DNA from: Pyrinomonadaceae bacterium MAG19_C2-C3
GTDB taxonomy: Bacteria > Acidobacteriota > Blastocatellia > Pyrinomonadales > Pyrinomonadaceae
Assembly (NCBI GenBank): GCA_024330265.1
Contig: JANDLT010000019.1
Coordinates: 17,763-81,762, forward strand
DNA length: 64,000 nucleotides
Direction: 5' to 3'
Shown here: piece by piece, positions 38,010 to 47,866 of the stretch
How positions within the stretch are numbered: the stretch's first letter is position 1
How the letters are laid out: every line of letters begins with the position of its first letter
Program-made: the position numbers and the translations under genes
The notes under the pieces: generated by a model
What the model saw: the letters and a program-made list of their open reading frames with translations, nothing else
Told to the model about the DNA's origin: nothing
The model's database searches: none

Positions 38010-39575
38010 ATGAACTCAATGCGACAATCCACGCTCATCAAACCGTTGATGAAAACTAATCTCATCGCCGTCATTTTAGTGTTGTTCGTGATAGGCGCAC
38101 CCGCGATGTTGCGCGCTCAAACGCCGCGCTTTGCCAATCCGATTGTCACCTCGCGCGATGCCCCCGACCCGTGGGTGATACGCAAAGACGGCTTTTACTA
38201 TTTCACGGCGACGACGGGCGGAAGCATCTATGTTTGGAAATCTCCGACACTGACCGGAATTGATAACGGCTTGAAAGCGACGGTGTGGTCGCCACCGTCT
38301 TCGGGTGCGACGAGTCGTAATGTGTGGGCACCGGAACTGCATTTCTTAAACGGCAAGTGGTACATCTATTTCGCGGCGGATAATGGCGACAATCGCAATC
38401 ACCGCATGTACGTTCTCGAAGCCGCGACCGATGACCCGCAAGGAGCGTACATTGAGCGCGGCAAAATCAGCGCGCCGACCGACCGTTGGGCGATTGACGG
38501 CACGGTGTTCCAAAAGCCGGATGGTTCGCTCTATTTTCTGTGGTCGGGTTGGGAAGGCTTCACCGACGGCATCGCGCAGAACATTTACATCGCGCCGATG
38601 TCGAACCCTTACACGATAAGCGGCGAACGGGTTTTGATTTCCGCCCCGCATCCTTCACGCACAACTTGGGAATGGTGGATTAACGAAGCCCCGCAAGTCA
38701 TCACACGCGAAGGGAAAACCTTTGTCGTCTATTCCGCGAACGGTAGTTTTACCCCAAATTATTGTTTGGGAATCTTAATGAACACCGACGGCGATTTGCT
38801 CAATCCGGCGTCGTGGGTGAAATCAACCGAACCCGTGTTTCAACGAATCGCGGGCGTGTATGGTCCCGGTCACAACTCATTCACCAAATCGCCGGACGGC
38901 ACGGAAGATTGGTTCGTCTATCACGCGACCCCGAATGAAAACGACGGTTGGAACAATCGTCGCCCGCGCGCCCAAAGGCTGACATGGAACACCGCGACGG
39001 GTGTGCCTCTGTTCGGCTATCCGGTTGCGCCGTTCACGACGCTGGAAGTTCCTTCGGGAGAAGCCGCGATGAATGAACCGCCGGACGGACGCGGCACGGG
39101 CTTGATGGGCGAGTATTTCGACACGGGAGATTTCACAGACCTTAAACTGAAGCGCACCGACCCGACGATAAATTTTACATGGGGCGTCATCGGTGACACG
39201 GGCGCGCCGGTTGAGACGATGGATAAAGATTTCTTCTCGGTTCGATGGAGCGGATTTATCGAGCCGAAGTTTTCGGAAGATTACACGTTTCGCACCTTTG
39301 CCGACGACGGGATTCGCGTCTGGATTAACAACCAACTTGTGATTGACGATTTTCGCGTTCACGGTCCGACGTTGACGGAGAGTTCGCCCGTGCGCCTCAA
39401 CGCCGGAACGCGCTATCCGGTTCGCATCGAATACTTCGAGTATGACATGGGGGCGACCGCGCGCTTCGAGTGGAAAAGTTCAAGCCAAGGCTTGGAAGTC
39501 GTACCGCGTTCGCAACTCTTTCCCGTGACTCCGAAACGCCGCTTAAAATTCGGAGCGCGCAATGTGCGTCAATAA
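38010..39575 (+). CDS. Secreted GH43 enzyme with C-terminal PA14 domain
   Basis: A 521-residue exported protein with signal peptide ending AMLRAQ. The GH43 propeller carries catalytic Asp in SRDAPDPWVIRKDGFYYF, a WAPELHFLNGKWYIYFAA blade, Asp in RWAIDGTVF and acid Glu in NEAPQVI, and resembles arabinan-active members. From about residue 360 a PA14 carbohydrate-binding domain (GLMGEYFDTGDF, ADDGIRVWINNQLVIDD, PVRIEYFEYDMGATARFEW) follows. A ggaagg site lies about eight bases before ATG 38010. It likely attacks arabino- or galactofuranosyl side chains. Confidence 0.87.
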   Translation: MNSMRQSTLIKPLMKTNLIAVILVLFVIGAPAMLRAQTPRFANPIVTSRDAPDPWVIRKDGFYYFTATTGGSIYVWKSPTLTGIDNGLKATVWSPPSSGATSRNVWAPELHFLNGKWYIYFAADNGDNRNHRMYVLEAATDDPQGAYIERGKISAPTDRWAIDGTVFQKPDGSLYFLWSGWEGFTDGIAQNIYIAPMSNPYTISGERVLISAPHPSRTTWEWWINEAPQVITREGKTFVVYSANGSFTPNYCLGILMNTDGDLLNPASWVKSTEPVFQRIAGVYGPGHNSFTKSPDGTEDWFVYHATPNENDGWNNRRPRAQRLTWNTATGVPLFGYPVAPFTTLEVPSGEAAMNEPPDGRGTGLMGEYFDTGDFTDLKLKRTDPTINFTWGVIGDTGAPVETMDKDFFSVRWSGFIEPKFSEDYTFRTFADDGIRVWINNQLVIDDFRVHGPTLTESSPVRLNAGTRYPVRIEYFEYDMGATARFEWKSSSQGLEVVPRSQLFPVTPKRRLKFGARNVRQ

Positions 39576-39605
39576 TTGAAAGAAGCTATCTCAAGAATGG
39601 TTTTC

Positions 39606-39693
39606 CTCTCTGCGTAGCTCTGCGTCATCACTCTGCGGTACTTTGCGTTAAGAAAATCTTTTGACGCAGAGAACCGCAGAGTTACGCAGAGTT
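39606..39693. repeat. Inverted 'ctctgcgtagctctgcg' repeat
   Basis: tctctgcgtagctctgcg and ctctgcggtactttgcg on the left pair with gacgcagagaaccgcagagt and tacgcagag on the right, making an 88-base imperfect hairpin upstream of the CRTAC1-TlpA gene. Same family as 31953-32060. Confidence 0.75.
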
Positions 39694-39731
39694 TTCAATC
39701 AATCAAAAGCTATTTTTGAGATAGGTTGTAA

Positions 39732-41594
39732 TTGAAAGTTGGAATGTTGAATTTCATAAAACTATTTATCGTCGCCTGTCTAACATGCGTCATCGTGTGG
39801 TTGCCGATGACGACACGGCACGCCGCGCAAACCACCTCTTTATCAACTTCACCGCCCGGCGAAGTTGATGCGCGACGGCTTGAAACAATCGAAGATTTAT
39901 CCGAATCGCTTGCCAATCAGCTTTTGGAATTGTCTGTGGCGACGCGCGACCGCGACGGCAAATTGATTGCCGATTTCTTCCCTGCCGAACTCGCGGCGAC
40001 GCCGTTTCCTTCCGTTCCGAATAAAGTCAAACCGGAACTCAAATGGATTGGCACGCGCTCTTGGAGCGTTGACGGCGAGACATCATTAACGGGGGCGACC
40101 GGCTTGCAAACTCCGCGCGCACGCAAGATGACGCGAGTTGATTTTTTGCACGGCTTGACGAAGTTTCTTGATTACTTCGCGGAGATTGAAGACGTGCGCT
40201 TCAAAGTCAAAGAAGCGCAGTTTGACGCAAGCGCGCAATCGGTGCGCGGGGCGAGTGAACCGACCGCCGTCGCGGGTGCGGGTGGGCGTGCGCGCGTCGC
40301 GTTCTACGTCATAGGGCGCAACGCGGAAGGCAACCGCGAATGGGCGCGCGGCGCGGCAAACGTCGCGGTGCGGTACGTTGAAACCAAACGTGAGCCGCGC
40401 GTGATGGAAGCCAAAGCATCACTTGAACGCACGAACGAAGCGGCGGATGTCGGACAAGGACGCTGGCAATTTGAAGCGTGGAACTTGGTGAGTATCGATT
40501 CGATGGTTGCCGAAACGGACATCTTTTCCGAAGTCGCGGCACCGGCGGGCGTCGCGGCGGAACTTCCCGGTTACGGCGCGGCGGGCAACGGTGGTTTCGT
40601 GTGGCATGGTGCGGCGGCGGCGGATTTCAACCGCGACGGCTTCGTTGATTTAGTCGTGACCGCGCCCGATAGAAACTATCTTTACCTTAACGACGGGGCG
40701 GGCAAATTCCGCGACGCTTCGCGCGAAGCCGGAGTCGAAATGTTGGCGAGCGGTTCGGGCGTCGTCGCCCTCGACTATGACAACGACGGCGATACGGACA
40801 TTTTTATGGCTTCGGTCGGACAGCAAATTTTGCTGGAAAACCGCATCGTTCCCGACAATCGTTTCGAGTTTAATGACGTGTCTTTAGAAGCGGGCGTCGC
40901 GCAGGATGCGATAGGCTTTTCTGCGGTCGCGGGCGATGTCAACGGCGACGGATTATTGGACATTTACGTCACGAGTTATAACCGTTACGGGCAGGTCACG
41001 CCCGATTCGTGGTTTCGCGCGACGAACGGCACGCCGAATCTTTTGTTCATTCAACAAAGCGACCACACGTTTCGAGAGCAAGCGGCGAAGTGGGGCGTGA
41101 ACGATAAGCGTTGGAGTTACGCGGCGGCGTTCGCGGACGTGAACGAAGACGGCAAGCTCGATTTATACGTCGCCAACGACTTCGGTGAAAAGGCGATGTA
41201 CATCAATCACGGCGACAAGTTTATTGATGAAGCCAAGACGCGCGGCGTACTCGACCCCGGCAACGGCATGGGCGTCTCTTTCGGTGATTACAACAACGAC
41301 GGACAACTTGATTTGCACGCCTCGAACATGTCTTCGACCGCCGGAAATCGCATCCTCGCGCGTCTGTTTCCGAATCAAACTTCGTCGGACAACGTGCTTA
41401 AAAAACTCGCCGCCGGAAACAATCTTTTCGAGAATCAAGGCAAGGGAGTTTATAAAGATGTGACGGGGGAAGTCGGCGGCTTCGGCGGCGGTTGGGCATG
41501 GGGCGGCGGCTTTATAGATTTCGACAACGACGGTTGGGAAGATATTTTTACACCGAACGGCTTTATCTCCGGCAAGTCCATGAAGGACACTTGA
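39732..41594 (+). CDS. CRTAC1 family protein, part before in-frame TGA
   Basis: First 620 residues of what is probably a 1007-residue gene (39732-42755). The start is TTG 39732 or ATG 39744, giving a signal peptide (NFIKLFIVACLTCVIVWLP). A helical N-terminal domain (about 45-260) is followed by FG-GAP loops: DFNRDGFVDLVV, DYDNDGDTDIFM, DVNGDGLLDIYV, DVNEDGKLDLYV, DYNNDGQLDLHA, DFDNDGWEDIFT. It stops at TGA 41592 after KSMKDT, in mid-domain. The same frame continues without any other stop for 387 codons, so this is not a natural end of the fold. It could be read through as selenocysteine, or be a nonsense mutation or sequencing error. Confidence 0.85.
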   Translation: MKVGMLNFIKLFIVACLTCVIVWLPMTTRHAAQTTSLSTSPPGEVDARRLETIEDLSESLANQLLELSVATRDRDGKLIADFFPAELAATPFPSVPNKVKPELKWIGTRSWSVDGETSLTGATGLQTPRARKMTRVDFLHGLTKFLDYFAEIEDVRFKVKEAQFDASAQSVRGASEPTAVAGAGGRARVAFYVIGRNAEGNREWARGAANVAVRYVETKREPRVMEAKASLERTNEAADVGQGRWQFEAWNLVSIDSMVAETDIFSEVAAPAGVAAELPGYGAAGNGGFVWHGAAAADFNRDGFVDLVVTAPDRNYLYLNDGAGKFRDASREAGVEMLASGSGVVALDYDNDGDTDIFMASVGQQILLENRIVPDNRFEFNDVSLEAGVAQDAIGFSAVAGDVNGDGLLDIYVTSYNRYGQVTPDSWFRATNGTPNLLFIQQSDHTFREQAAKWGVNDKRWSYAAAFADVNEDGKLDLYVANDFGEKAMYINHGDKFIDEAKTRGVLDPGNGMGVSFGDYNNDGQLDLHASNMSSTAGNRILARLFPNQTSSDNVLKKLAAGNNLFENQGKGVYKDVTGEVGGFGGGWAWGGGFIDFDNDGWEDIFTPNGFISGKSMKDT

Positions 41595-41622
41595 AGCCAC
41601 TTCTGGCGTCAAGTTGTGACGC
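41592..41622 (+). other. In-frame TGA followed by SECIS-like hairpin
   Basis: TGA at 41592-41594 is in frame between the two halves of the CRTAC1-TlpA gene. After 11 bases comes a perfect 6-bp stem (gcgtca 41606-41611, tgacgc 41617-41622) with loop agttg. The loop begins 17 bases after the TGA, the same distance I count in E. coli fdhF, and has a G in its second position, as bacterial selenocysteine insertion elements require. This is suggestive only, because short hairpins are common. Confidence 0.45.
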
Positions 41623-42755
41623 GCGATAACGACGGCAAAGAAGAGAAGGGCGCGCTTCGCGTTGACCAAACTTCGTTGATGAACAGGGAAGGTTTTTCGT
41701 TTAGCGGCTATGAACGCGACCCGCTCTATCTGAATTTACAGAGCGAAGGCGTGAAAAAGTTTCTCGATATTTCCGGCATCTCCGGTATTGATTCGATTTC
41801 AGACGGGCGCGCCGGAGTCTTCGCCGACTTCGACAACGACGGCGACCTTGATGTTTTTATGACGACGATTCAAGGGCAGTCGCATCTCCTGTTTCGCAAC
41901 AACGTCGGGCAGGAAAACAATTCTCTGCGCGTGATGCTCGAAGGCGATGCGAAGATTGGACGCGATGCGTTTAGCTCCGTCGTGCGCGTCGTGACTTCCG
42001 CCGGAACACTGACGAAAATCAAGGACGGCGGCAGCGGCTTCATCTCCGAACACGACCCGCGTTTGCTGTTCGGTCTGAAACGCGACGCGGCGGTTAAGGA
42101 CATCGAAGTCACTTGGTCAAACGGTCAAGTCGAAACATTCAATGGTGAAATTCGTGCCGGACAAACCGTGCTTTTGCGTAAAGGCACGAAGCGTATTGAG
42201 ACGGTCGCGGTTAAACGCGCGAAGCTTCCAGACCCTTTGACGCGCGCCGAAACTTTCGCGCGTGGACTTAAAATCGCGGTTGGAAAACCTTTGCCCGACG
42301 TGAACATAAAGACGATTGACGGCAAACCCGCGATGCTTAAAAATCAAATCCGCGCGGGACGCCAAACGCTCTTTAATGTTTGGGCGACGTGGTGCGTTCC
42401 GTGCGCGCAAGAGATGCCGGAACTCGAACGCCTGCGTCCCGCACTCGCACGAGAAGGCATTGACCTCGTAGGCTTAAACGTGGATTCAGACCCAACGGCG
42501 GACGTGCGCGGCTTCCTGAAAGACAATCCGGTCAAGTACACGATTCTTGTCGGCGGCGTGGGGTTGATTGAAAGCTTGTACGCGACCGACCAGCTTTCCG
42601 TGCCGCTCTCCGTCCTCGTTGATGAGCGCGGCATCGTCACCGAAATCATACCGGGTTGGTCAAACGAAACGCGCGCCCGCTTCGACCGTCTCGCGGGAAT
42701 CAAAGACGCCGCGCCGCGCAAAGCGAACCGCACGATGGGGAAACGCTCACGCTAA
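41616..42755 (+). CDS. CRTAC1 family protein, part after TGA: ASPIC domain plus TlpA-like thioredoxin domain
   Basis: Continuation in the same frame as 39732-41594; the GTG at 41616 is only the first possible start codon, lies inside the hairpin loop and has no ribosome-binding site. It completes the propeller (DFDNDGDLDVFM), then the ASPIC/UnbV domain (VEVTWSNGQVETF-like block), and ends with a thioredoxin fold of the TlpA/ResA kind: KPLPDVNIKTIDGK, FNVWATWCVPCAQEMPELE with the redox pair WCVPC (Cys888 and Cys891 of the joined protein) and SVPLSVLVDERG. A periplasmic disulfide oxidoreductase fused to a CRTAC1 protein is unusual. Confidence 0.8.
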   Translation: MTRDNDGKEEKGALRVDQTSLMNREGFSFSGYERDPLYLNLQSEGVKKFLDISGISGIDSISDGRAGVFADFDNDGDLDVFMTTIQGQSHLLFRNNVGQENNSLRVMLEGDAKIGRDAFSSVVRVVTSAGTLTKIKDGGSGFISEHDPRLLFGLKRDAAVKDIEVTWSNGQVETFNGEIRAGQTVLLRKGTKRIETVAVKRAKLPDPLTRAETFARGLKIAVGKPLPDVNIKTIDGKPAMLKNQIRAGRQTLFNVWATWCVPCAQEMPELERLRPALAREGIDLVGLNVDSDPTADVRGFLKDNPVKYTILVGGVGLIESLYATDQLSVPLSVLVDERGIVTEIIPGWSNETRARFDRLAGIKDAAPRKANRTMGKRSR

Positions 42756-42818
42756 AAATTTAAGTTGAACCAACCTGATTTGAGGCACAAGAAGTTCCAA
42801 TTATAAGGAAGTAGAATT

Positions 42819-43043
42819 ATGCAAGTAACGACTTTTCAAGGCACGATTGAAAACGGACAAGTTCGATTTGCGACCGATGTGCGGCTACCCGAAAAAACCA
42901 AAGTTTATGTGGTTGTGCCGGATTTCGAGCCGACCGCCAACGGCGAGAAATTCGATTTAGCCGAAATGGTTTCGCGGATGCCTGCGGATTATCAAACTAG
43001 TGAGGAAGATTTTGGAACGCCGGTTAGCAAGGAAGAATGGTAA
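42819..43043 (+). CDS. MazE-like antitoxin, orphan
   Basis: A 74-residue protein. The N-terminal half (QVTTFQGTIENGQVRF and KTKVYVVVPD) is an AbrB/DUF104-like beta-strand DNA-binding fold, and the acidic C-terminal tail (FDLAEMVSRMPADYQ, SEEDFGTPVSKEEW) is the toxin-wrapping segment of antitoxins paired with MazF/PemK toxins. A ribosome-binding purine tract (aaggaag) precedes the ATG. The toxin that should follow is reduced to a stub (43044-43121), so the antitoxin appears orphaned. Confidence 0.75.
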   Translation: MQVTTFQGTIENGQVRFATDVRLPEKTKVYVVVPDFEPTANGEKFDLAEMVSRMPADYQTSEEDFGTPVSKEEW

Positions 43044-43121
43044 ATGGCTGCTTACGTTCCAGAGAAGGGTAATTATAAACGGTCAATATATTATCCACAA
43101 TCCGGGCGTAGCCAACTCTAA
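43044..43121 (+). pseudogene. Truncated MazF/PemK toxin remnant
   Basis: ATG directly after the antitoxin stop opens MAAYVPEKGN, which matches the usual start of MazF family toxins (AYVPxRGD). After ten residues the frame runs into the 3' end of the opposing VOC gene and stops at 43121 after 25 codons. The toxin body, including the catalytic Arg and Thr/Ser segments, is absent. A deletion or insertion that brought in the VOC gene explains it best. Confidence 0.6.
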
Positions 43122-43502
43122 TAAATGATTGTCCGGGTCTCGAAAGTAAAGGCTTGTTGCGCCGCGCGTCCATTTATATTCGCTTTCAATTTCAATGTTA
43201 TTATCACGCAACCAATTCTTCCATTGTTCTAAATCGCTCGTTGCAATTGAAAAAGCTAAATGCAAATCGCCGTCGCCGTCGTGTGGTGGAATCACTCCGC
43301 CGGAACTGACGATTGCCGCGTTAGACGCGCGTTTCAAAAACAGAAGTAAAACTTGCTTGTTTGAAACACTCAAAGCGCAAAGCCGCTCGTCGGAATGAAG
43401 TGTTTCAAATTCAAAAATCTTTTTGTAAAACGAAAGAGACAACTTTAGATCATCAACGTAAAGCGCAGTTTCCAACACGCCATTCAACTTTGGCACACTC
43501 AT
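43083..43502 (-). CDS. VOC family protein (glyoxalase/bleomycin-resistance fold)
   Basis: A 139-residue single vicinal-oxygen-chelate module of two beta-alpha-beta-beta-beta units: ETALYVDDLKLSLSFYKKIF, GDLHLAFSI with a His metal ligand, SEYKWTRGATSLYFRDPDNHLLELATP with His/Glu ligands. The ATG at 43502 (MSVPKLNG) is preferred to one five codons upstream. Members include lyases, dioxygenases and drug-binding proteins; no specific function can be assigned. Its 3' end overlaps the remnant of the mazF gene. Confidence 0.85.
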   Translation of the reverse strand: MSVPKLNGVLETALYVDDLKLSLSFYKKIFEFETLHSDERLCALSVSNKQVLLLFLKRASNAAIVSSGGVIPPHDGDGDLHLAFSIATSDLEQWKNWLRDNNIEIESEYKWTRGATSLYFRDPDNHLLELATPGLWIIY

Positions 43503-43617
43503 AATTTCTAATCTCACATAGATTGACGTTTCATTTCAACCACGACGCGCCCAACCCGTGTTTGGTGTTTGTGATGCTAGGCAACTCTTCGCATCTAAAT
43601 CGTTTTCCAAAAAGTTT

Positions 43618-46600
43618 ATGAAGTTATTCTCCCGTTCTACTTTCGCCGTCGCATCGGCAATAATTCTGCTCGCCGTAACCTTCGCTTCGTACATCGTCCA
43701 TAGTCAAAGCACGAACGCGCCGCAAACGCCCGTGACGCAGGCGATGCGCGAAGACGCTTATCGTCAAAATAATTTGGGCGTCGCGCTGCTCGAACAATAC
43801 AACCACAGAGAAGCGGCGGAAGCGTTCCGGCGCGCGTTGAAAATTGACCCGACTTTGCAAGTTGCTAACATCAATCTCGCCATCGCGCTTTATAACGTGC
43901 CGGAAACCGACGAAGCTTTGCGTGCTGCCGATGCCGCGATGAAGATTGCGCCCGAAGCCGCGCAGCCCGTCTATATCGCCGGACTCATCGCCAAAGCACA
44001 GAACCGCACGGACGATGCCGTCGCGCTTTTCACCCGTGTACTCGCCATTGACCCGCAGGACGTTGGGGCGAATGTCAATCTAGGTCAACTCTACGCGCAG
44101 CAACGCAAGTACGCCGAAGCCATCACGGTGTTTCGCAAAGCACTCGCCGCCGAGCCGTACAACACGACCGCCGTTTATAATCTCGCGCTCGCGTTGCAGC
44201 GCAACAATGAACGCGAAGAGGGCGGGCGACTGCTCGCGCGCTTTCAAGAATTGCGTCAAACGGGCGCGGGAACTTCCATCGGTCAGAACTATCTCGAACA
44301 GGGACGCTATGCCGAAGCCGTCGTCTCGACGGGTGCGGAAAGCGATTTGGTCATACGCGCGACGCCCGCCGTCACGTTCGCGGACGCTTCCGCGCAAGTC
44401 TTGCCTGCGGGCGTGACGGGCAATCGCCGCGAAGGGATTCCAGCCGGAACGAACGTCAATTCAAATGACTCGCAAGGCACTTCGATTCTGCCGGACGGAC
44501 GCTTGAGCGAAGCCGCGCAACGCCGCGTCGCCGCCATGCACGGCGGCGTCACGCTGTTTGATTATGACGGGGACGGCGACCTTGATTTGTTTGAAGTCGC
44601 GCCCGACTTTCAACGTCTCTACCGCAACGACGCTGGGAAGTACAGCGATGTCACGAAGGATTCCGGCTTGGTTGACTTGCCCACCGGAAGCATCGGCATC
44701 GGCGCGGTCGCGGGCGATTATGATAATGACGGACGTGCTGATTTATTCGTACTGCGTTACGGCACGGGCAAGCCCGGTGTGCTGTATCACAACGAAGGAG
44801 CGGGGAAGTTCACCGACCGCACAATGAGCGCGGAACTCGCCGCGTATCCGTTTCTGTCAACGTCGGCGGCGTTCGTTGACGTTGACCACGACGGCGACCT
44901 TGACATCTTCATCGCCGGTTTCGCGGACTTTTCAAAACCTGTGAGCGGTGATTTGAAACGCGCGACGGTCAGGCTTGACGAACTCGCGGGCGCGCCGAAT
45001 CTTTTGTTGAGAAACAACGGCGACGGCAAATTTACGGACATCACGGAAGCCGCGAAAGTCGCGGGTAAAGATAACCGCGCCGTCGCCGTCATCCCGACCG
45101 ATTACGACAATCGGCGCGATGTTGATTTGCTCATCGTTAATTACAATCGCCCGCCCGTACTTTTTCGCAATCTGCGTGACCGGACGTTTCGTGATGTGGC
45201 GGCGGAAGTCGGCTTGAACGTCGCGGGGCGCGTGACGTGCGCGGCGGCGGGCGATCTCAACAAAGACGGCTTCACCGATTTCTTTTTCGGGCGCGTCAGT
45301 GATGCGAGTCTTTTAGCGTTGAGCGACGGACAGGGGAAGTTTCGCGTGCGCCCGATTGTGGAAAATGCGAAAGATAGCAAGACGGCTTCCGGCTCTCCGT
45401 TAGTGGCGATTGACGCGGCGCAGATTATGGATTACGACGCCGACGGTCTGCTCGATGTCATCGCCGTTTCGGATAAAGGTTTGCGCGCATGGCGCAATGT
45501 CGGTGACGGTTTCGTTGATGTGAGCGAACGCCTCTTGCCTGCCAACGCGCAACCGCCCGCCGATGGCGGATGGTGGGCGCGCAGTTTCGCATCCGGCGAC
45601 ATAGACGCGGACGGCGACACGGACATGATTTTGCGGCTCGCTTCCGGTCAACTTAAAGTGGCGCGCAATGACGGCGGCAATCGAAACAATTCCGTGCGCG
45701 TGCAACTCGCGGGGCGCGTCAGCAATCGCAGCGCAATCGCCGCGAAAGTCGAAGCCCGCGCCGGAAGCCTGTGGCAGAAACTCGAAACTTATTCCGCCAG
45801 TCCCGCGCCCGCGCCCGCCGATGTGGTGTTCGGTCTGGGCAATCGCCTCGCGCCCGACGCGGTGCGCGTGATTTGGACTTCCGGCGTTGTCCAAGCGGAA
45901 ACCGATTTAGCCGCGAAACCCGATACCGAATCCAACACCCAACCTAAAACAAATGTTGCGACGCGCACACTCTCGATTCAGGAACTCGACCGCAAGCCGT
46001 CGTCATGCCCGTTTCTTTATACTTGGAACGGCGAACGCTTCGAGTTTATCACCGACATGATGGGCGGCGGCGAGATGGGAGCGTTCGTCTCGCAGGGGCA
46101 GTACAATTTTCCAGACCCCGATGAGTATGTGCGTATAGCGTCCGATAAGCTTAGGGAACACGACGGCAAATACAAACTCCGCATCACGAACGAACTCGAA
46201 GAAGCCGTGTTTATGGACAACGTGAAACTGCTCACCGTCGCACATCCGAAAGTCATAGATATTTACCCGAACGAGGGTTTGGGTAATCCCACGTCGTCGA
46301 AGTTGATAATTTATCAAACCGCAAACGCCCGTCCGCCCGTCCGTGCAATTGACGATGAGGGGCGCGATGTGTTGCCACAAATCAGGGAAGTTGACCGCGT
46401 GTTTGTCGAAGGCTTTCGGCTTCATTCGATTCGCGGTTATAGCGAACCGCACACCCTGACGCTCGACTTGGGCAAGTCGAACGCAAAACGCACGATGCTT
46501 CTGATGACGGCGTGGACGGACTATGCTTTCTCAAGCGATAACGTCGCCGCCGCGCAACAAAACTTGAGTCTGCAATTTCCCGCGCTTCAAGTGCGCGATA

Positions 46601-47277
46601 AAGCGGGCAACTGGAAAACCGTGATTGACAACATAGGCTTGCCCGTCGGTCGCCCGCAAACGGTCGCGGTTGATTTAACCGGAAAGTTTTTAACTGAAAA
46701 CCGTGAGGTTCGCATCACGACCAACGCGCGCATCTACTGGGACAAAATCGAAGTCGCGGATTTGCCGGAAAATCAGATTGATTCCGCGATTGAAACCACA
46801 AGGTTAAATCCCGTGCGTGCCGATTTGCATTGGCGCGGCTATTCCGCCGAAGTTAAACCGGACGGACGCGAACCGCTCATCTACGATTACAACCGCGTGA
46901 AAGCCGATGCCGGATGGAAGCAGATTCCCGGACGTTACACGTGCGAAGGTGACGTGCGCGAACTACTCGTCCGCACGGACGATATGTTTGTCGTTTCGCG
47001 TCCCGGCGATGAAATGATTATCGAGTTCGACGCGAATACATTGCCCGCGCTGCCGAAGAATTGGACGCGCACGTTTCTACTTTACGTTGACGGTTTCAGC
47101 AAAGAGATGGACATCAATTCCGCGACGCCCGACCTCGTTGCGCCGCTTCCGTTTCACAAGATGAAACGCTACCCGTACACCGCGCCGGAAAAATATCCCG
47201 ATTCGCCCGCGCACACCGATTACCTCGAACGCTATAACACGCGCGTCGTGAGCGCGCCAATCAGGACGTTGAAGTAA
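43618..47277 (+). CDS. TPR and CRTAC1 (FG-GAP/ASPIC) fusion protein
   Basis: A 1219-residue secreted protein. The ATG at 43618 gives a signal peptide ([20 protein letters not shown]). About residues 50-220 form five TPR repeats ([49 protein letters not shown]). About 290-740 hold FG-GAP loops ([45 protein letters not shown]-type). An ASPIC-like segment ([13 protein letters not shown]) follows. The last 440 residues start with [21 protein letters not shown] and are a large beta-rich module found in other acidobacterial members as I recall. Function unknown. Confidence 0.88.
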   Translation: MKLFSRSTFAVASAIILLAVTFASYIVHSQSTNAPQTPVTQAMREDAYRQNNLGVALLEQYNHREAAEAFRRALKIDPTLQVANINLAIALYNVPETDEALRAADAAMKIAPEAAQPVYIAGLIAKAQNRTDDAVALFTRVLAIDPQDVGANVNLGQLYAQQRKYAEAITVFRKALAAEPYNTTAVYNLALALQRNNEREEGGRLLARFQELRQTGAGTSIGQNYLEQGRYAEAVVSTGAESDLVIRATPAVTFADASAQVLPAGVTGNRREGIPAGTNVNSNDSQGTSILPDGRLSEAAQRRVAAMHGGVTLFDYDGDGDLDLFEVAPDFQRLYRNDAGKYSDVTKDSGLVDLPTGSIGIGAVAGDYDNDGRADLFVLRYGTGKPGVLYHNEGAGKFTDRTMSAELAAYPFLSTSAAFVDVDHDGDLDIFIAGFADFSKPVSGDLKRATVRLDELAGAPNLLLRNNGDGKFTDITEAAKVAGKDNRAVAVIPTDYDNRRDVDLLIVNYNRPPVLFRNLRDRTFRDVAAEVGLNVAGRVTCAAAGDLNKDGFTDFFFGRVSDASLLALSDGQGKFRVRPIVENAKDSKTASGSPLVAIDAAQIMDYDADGLLDVIAVSDKGLRAWRNVGDGFVDVSERLLPANAQPPADGGWWARSFASGDIDADGDTDMILRLASGQLKVARNDGGNRNNSVRVQLAGRVSNRSAIAAKVEARAGSLWQKLETYSASPAPAPADVVFGLGNRLAPDAVRVIWTSGVVQAETDLAAKPDTESNTQPKTNVATRTLSIQELDRKPSSCPFLYTWNGERFEFITDMMGGGEMGAFVSQGQYNFPDPDEYVRIASDKLREHDGKYKLRITNELEEAVFMDNVKLLTVAHPKVIDIYPNEGLGNPTSSKLIIYQTANARPPVRAIDDEGRDVLPQIREVDRVFVEGFRLHSIRGYSEPHTLTLDLGKSNAKRTMLLMTAWTDYAFSSDNVAAAQQNLSLQFPALQVRDKAGNWKTVIDNIGLPVGRPQTVAVDLTGKFLTENREVRITTNARIYWDKIEVADLPENQIDSAIETTRLNPVRADLHWRGYSAEVKPDGREPLIYDYNRVKADAGWKQIPGRYTCEGDVRELLVRTDDMFVVSRPGDEMIIEFDANTLPALPKNWTRTFLLYVDGFSKEMDINSATPDLVAPLPFHKMKRYPYTAPEKYPDSPAHTDYLERYNTRVVSAPIRTLK

Positions 47278-47282
47278 ATAGC

Positions 47283-47816
47283 ATGGCAACTAAGAAAGCA
47301 TCAGCATCGTCGGTTCTCGTTCCAATCGAAATCATCGAGCAGCGTATCTACCTTGTACGCAACCAAAAGGTTATGCTCGACCAAGACCTTGCACAACTTT
47401 ACGAAGTCGAGAATCGCACGCTCATCCAAGCAGTTAAGCGTAACCTCGACCGCTTTCCCGAAGATTTTATGTTCCAATTTGATGCCGAAGAAGCCGAAGC
47501 GATGCGCTCACAATTTGTGACCGCATCGAAGCGAAACGTGCGCTATCGTCCATATGCTTTCACCGAACAGGGCGTGGCGATGCTGTCGTCGGTTCTCAGA
47601 AGCAAGCGAGCCGTGCAAGTCAACATCGTTATTATGCGTGCATTCGTCAACTTACGGCAGGTGCTTATGTCGAACGAAGAATTGAATCGCAAACTGACGA
47701 CACTCGAAAAGAAATACGATGCACAATTCAAAGTCGTGTTCGATGCGCTGAGGAACTTGATAGAAACGCCGGTTCCACCGAGTCGGCAAATCGGTTTTAA
47801 GATTGACAAAAAGTAG
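47283..47816 (+). CDS. ORF6N domain DNA-binding protein
   Basis: A 177-residue protein with an N-terminal ORF6N domain ([70 protein letters not shown]), a fold shared by phage antirepressors and bacterial stand-alone regulators, followed by a short coiled coil ([19 protein letters not shown]). It starts five bases after the previous stop, so it is translated with it or from a recent insertion. Such genes often travel with mobile DNA. Its target is unknown. Confidence 0.88.
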   Translation: MATKKASASSVLVPIEIIEQRIYLVRNQKVMLDQDLAQLYEVENRTLIQAVKRNLDRFPEDFMFQFDAEEAEAMRSQFVTASKRNVRYRPYAFTEQGVAMLSSVLRSKRAVQVNIVIMRAFVNLRQVLMSNEELNRKLTTLEKKYDAQFKVVFDALRNLIETPVPPSRQIGFKIDKK

Positions 47817-47866
47817 TTAAGCAAAAGCAGACTTGTTCGCCTCAATGAAGTGAGATTTTGATATTT

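Noticed and set aside
41616..42755. Second half of the CRTAC1-TlpA gene as an independent gene
   Set aside because: Its first possible start is a GTG inside a hairpin loop without a ribosome-binding site, and its N-terminus begins in the middle of the propeller; it shares the exact frame of the upstream half.
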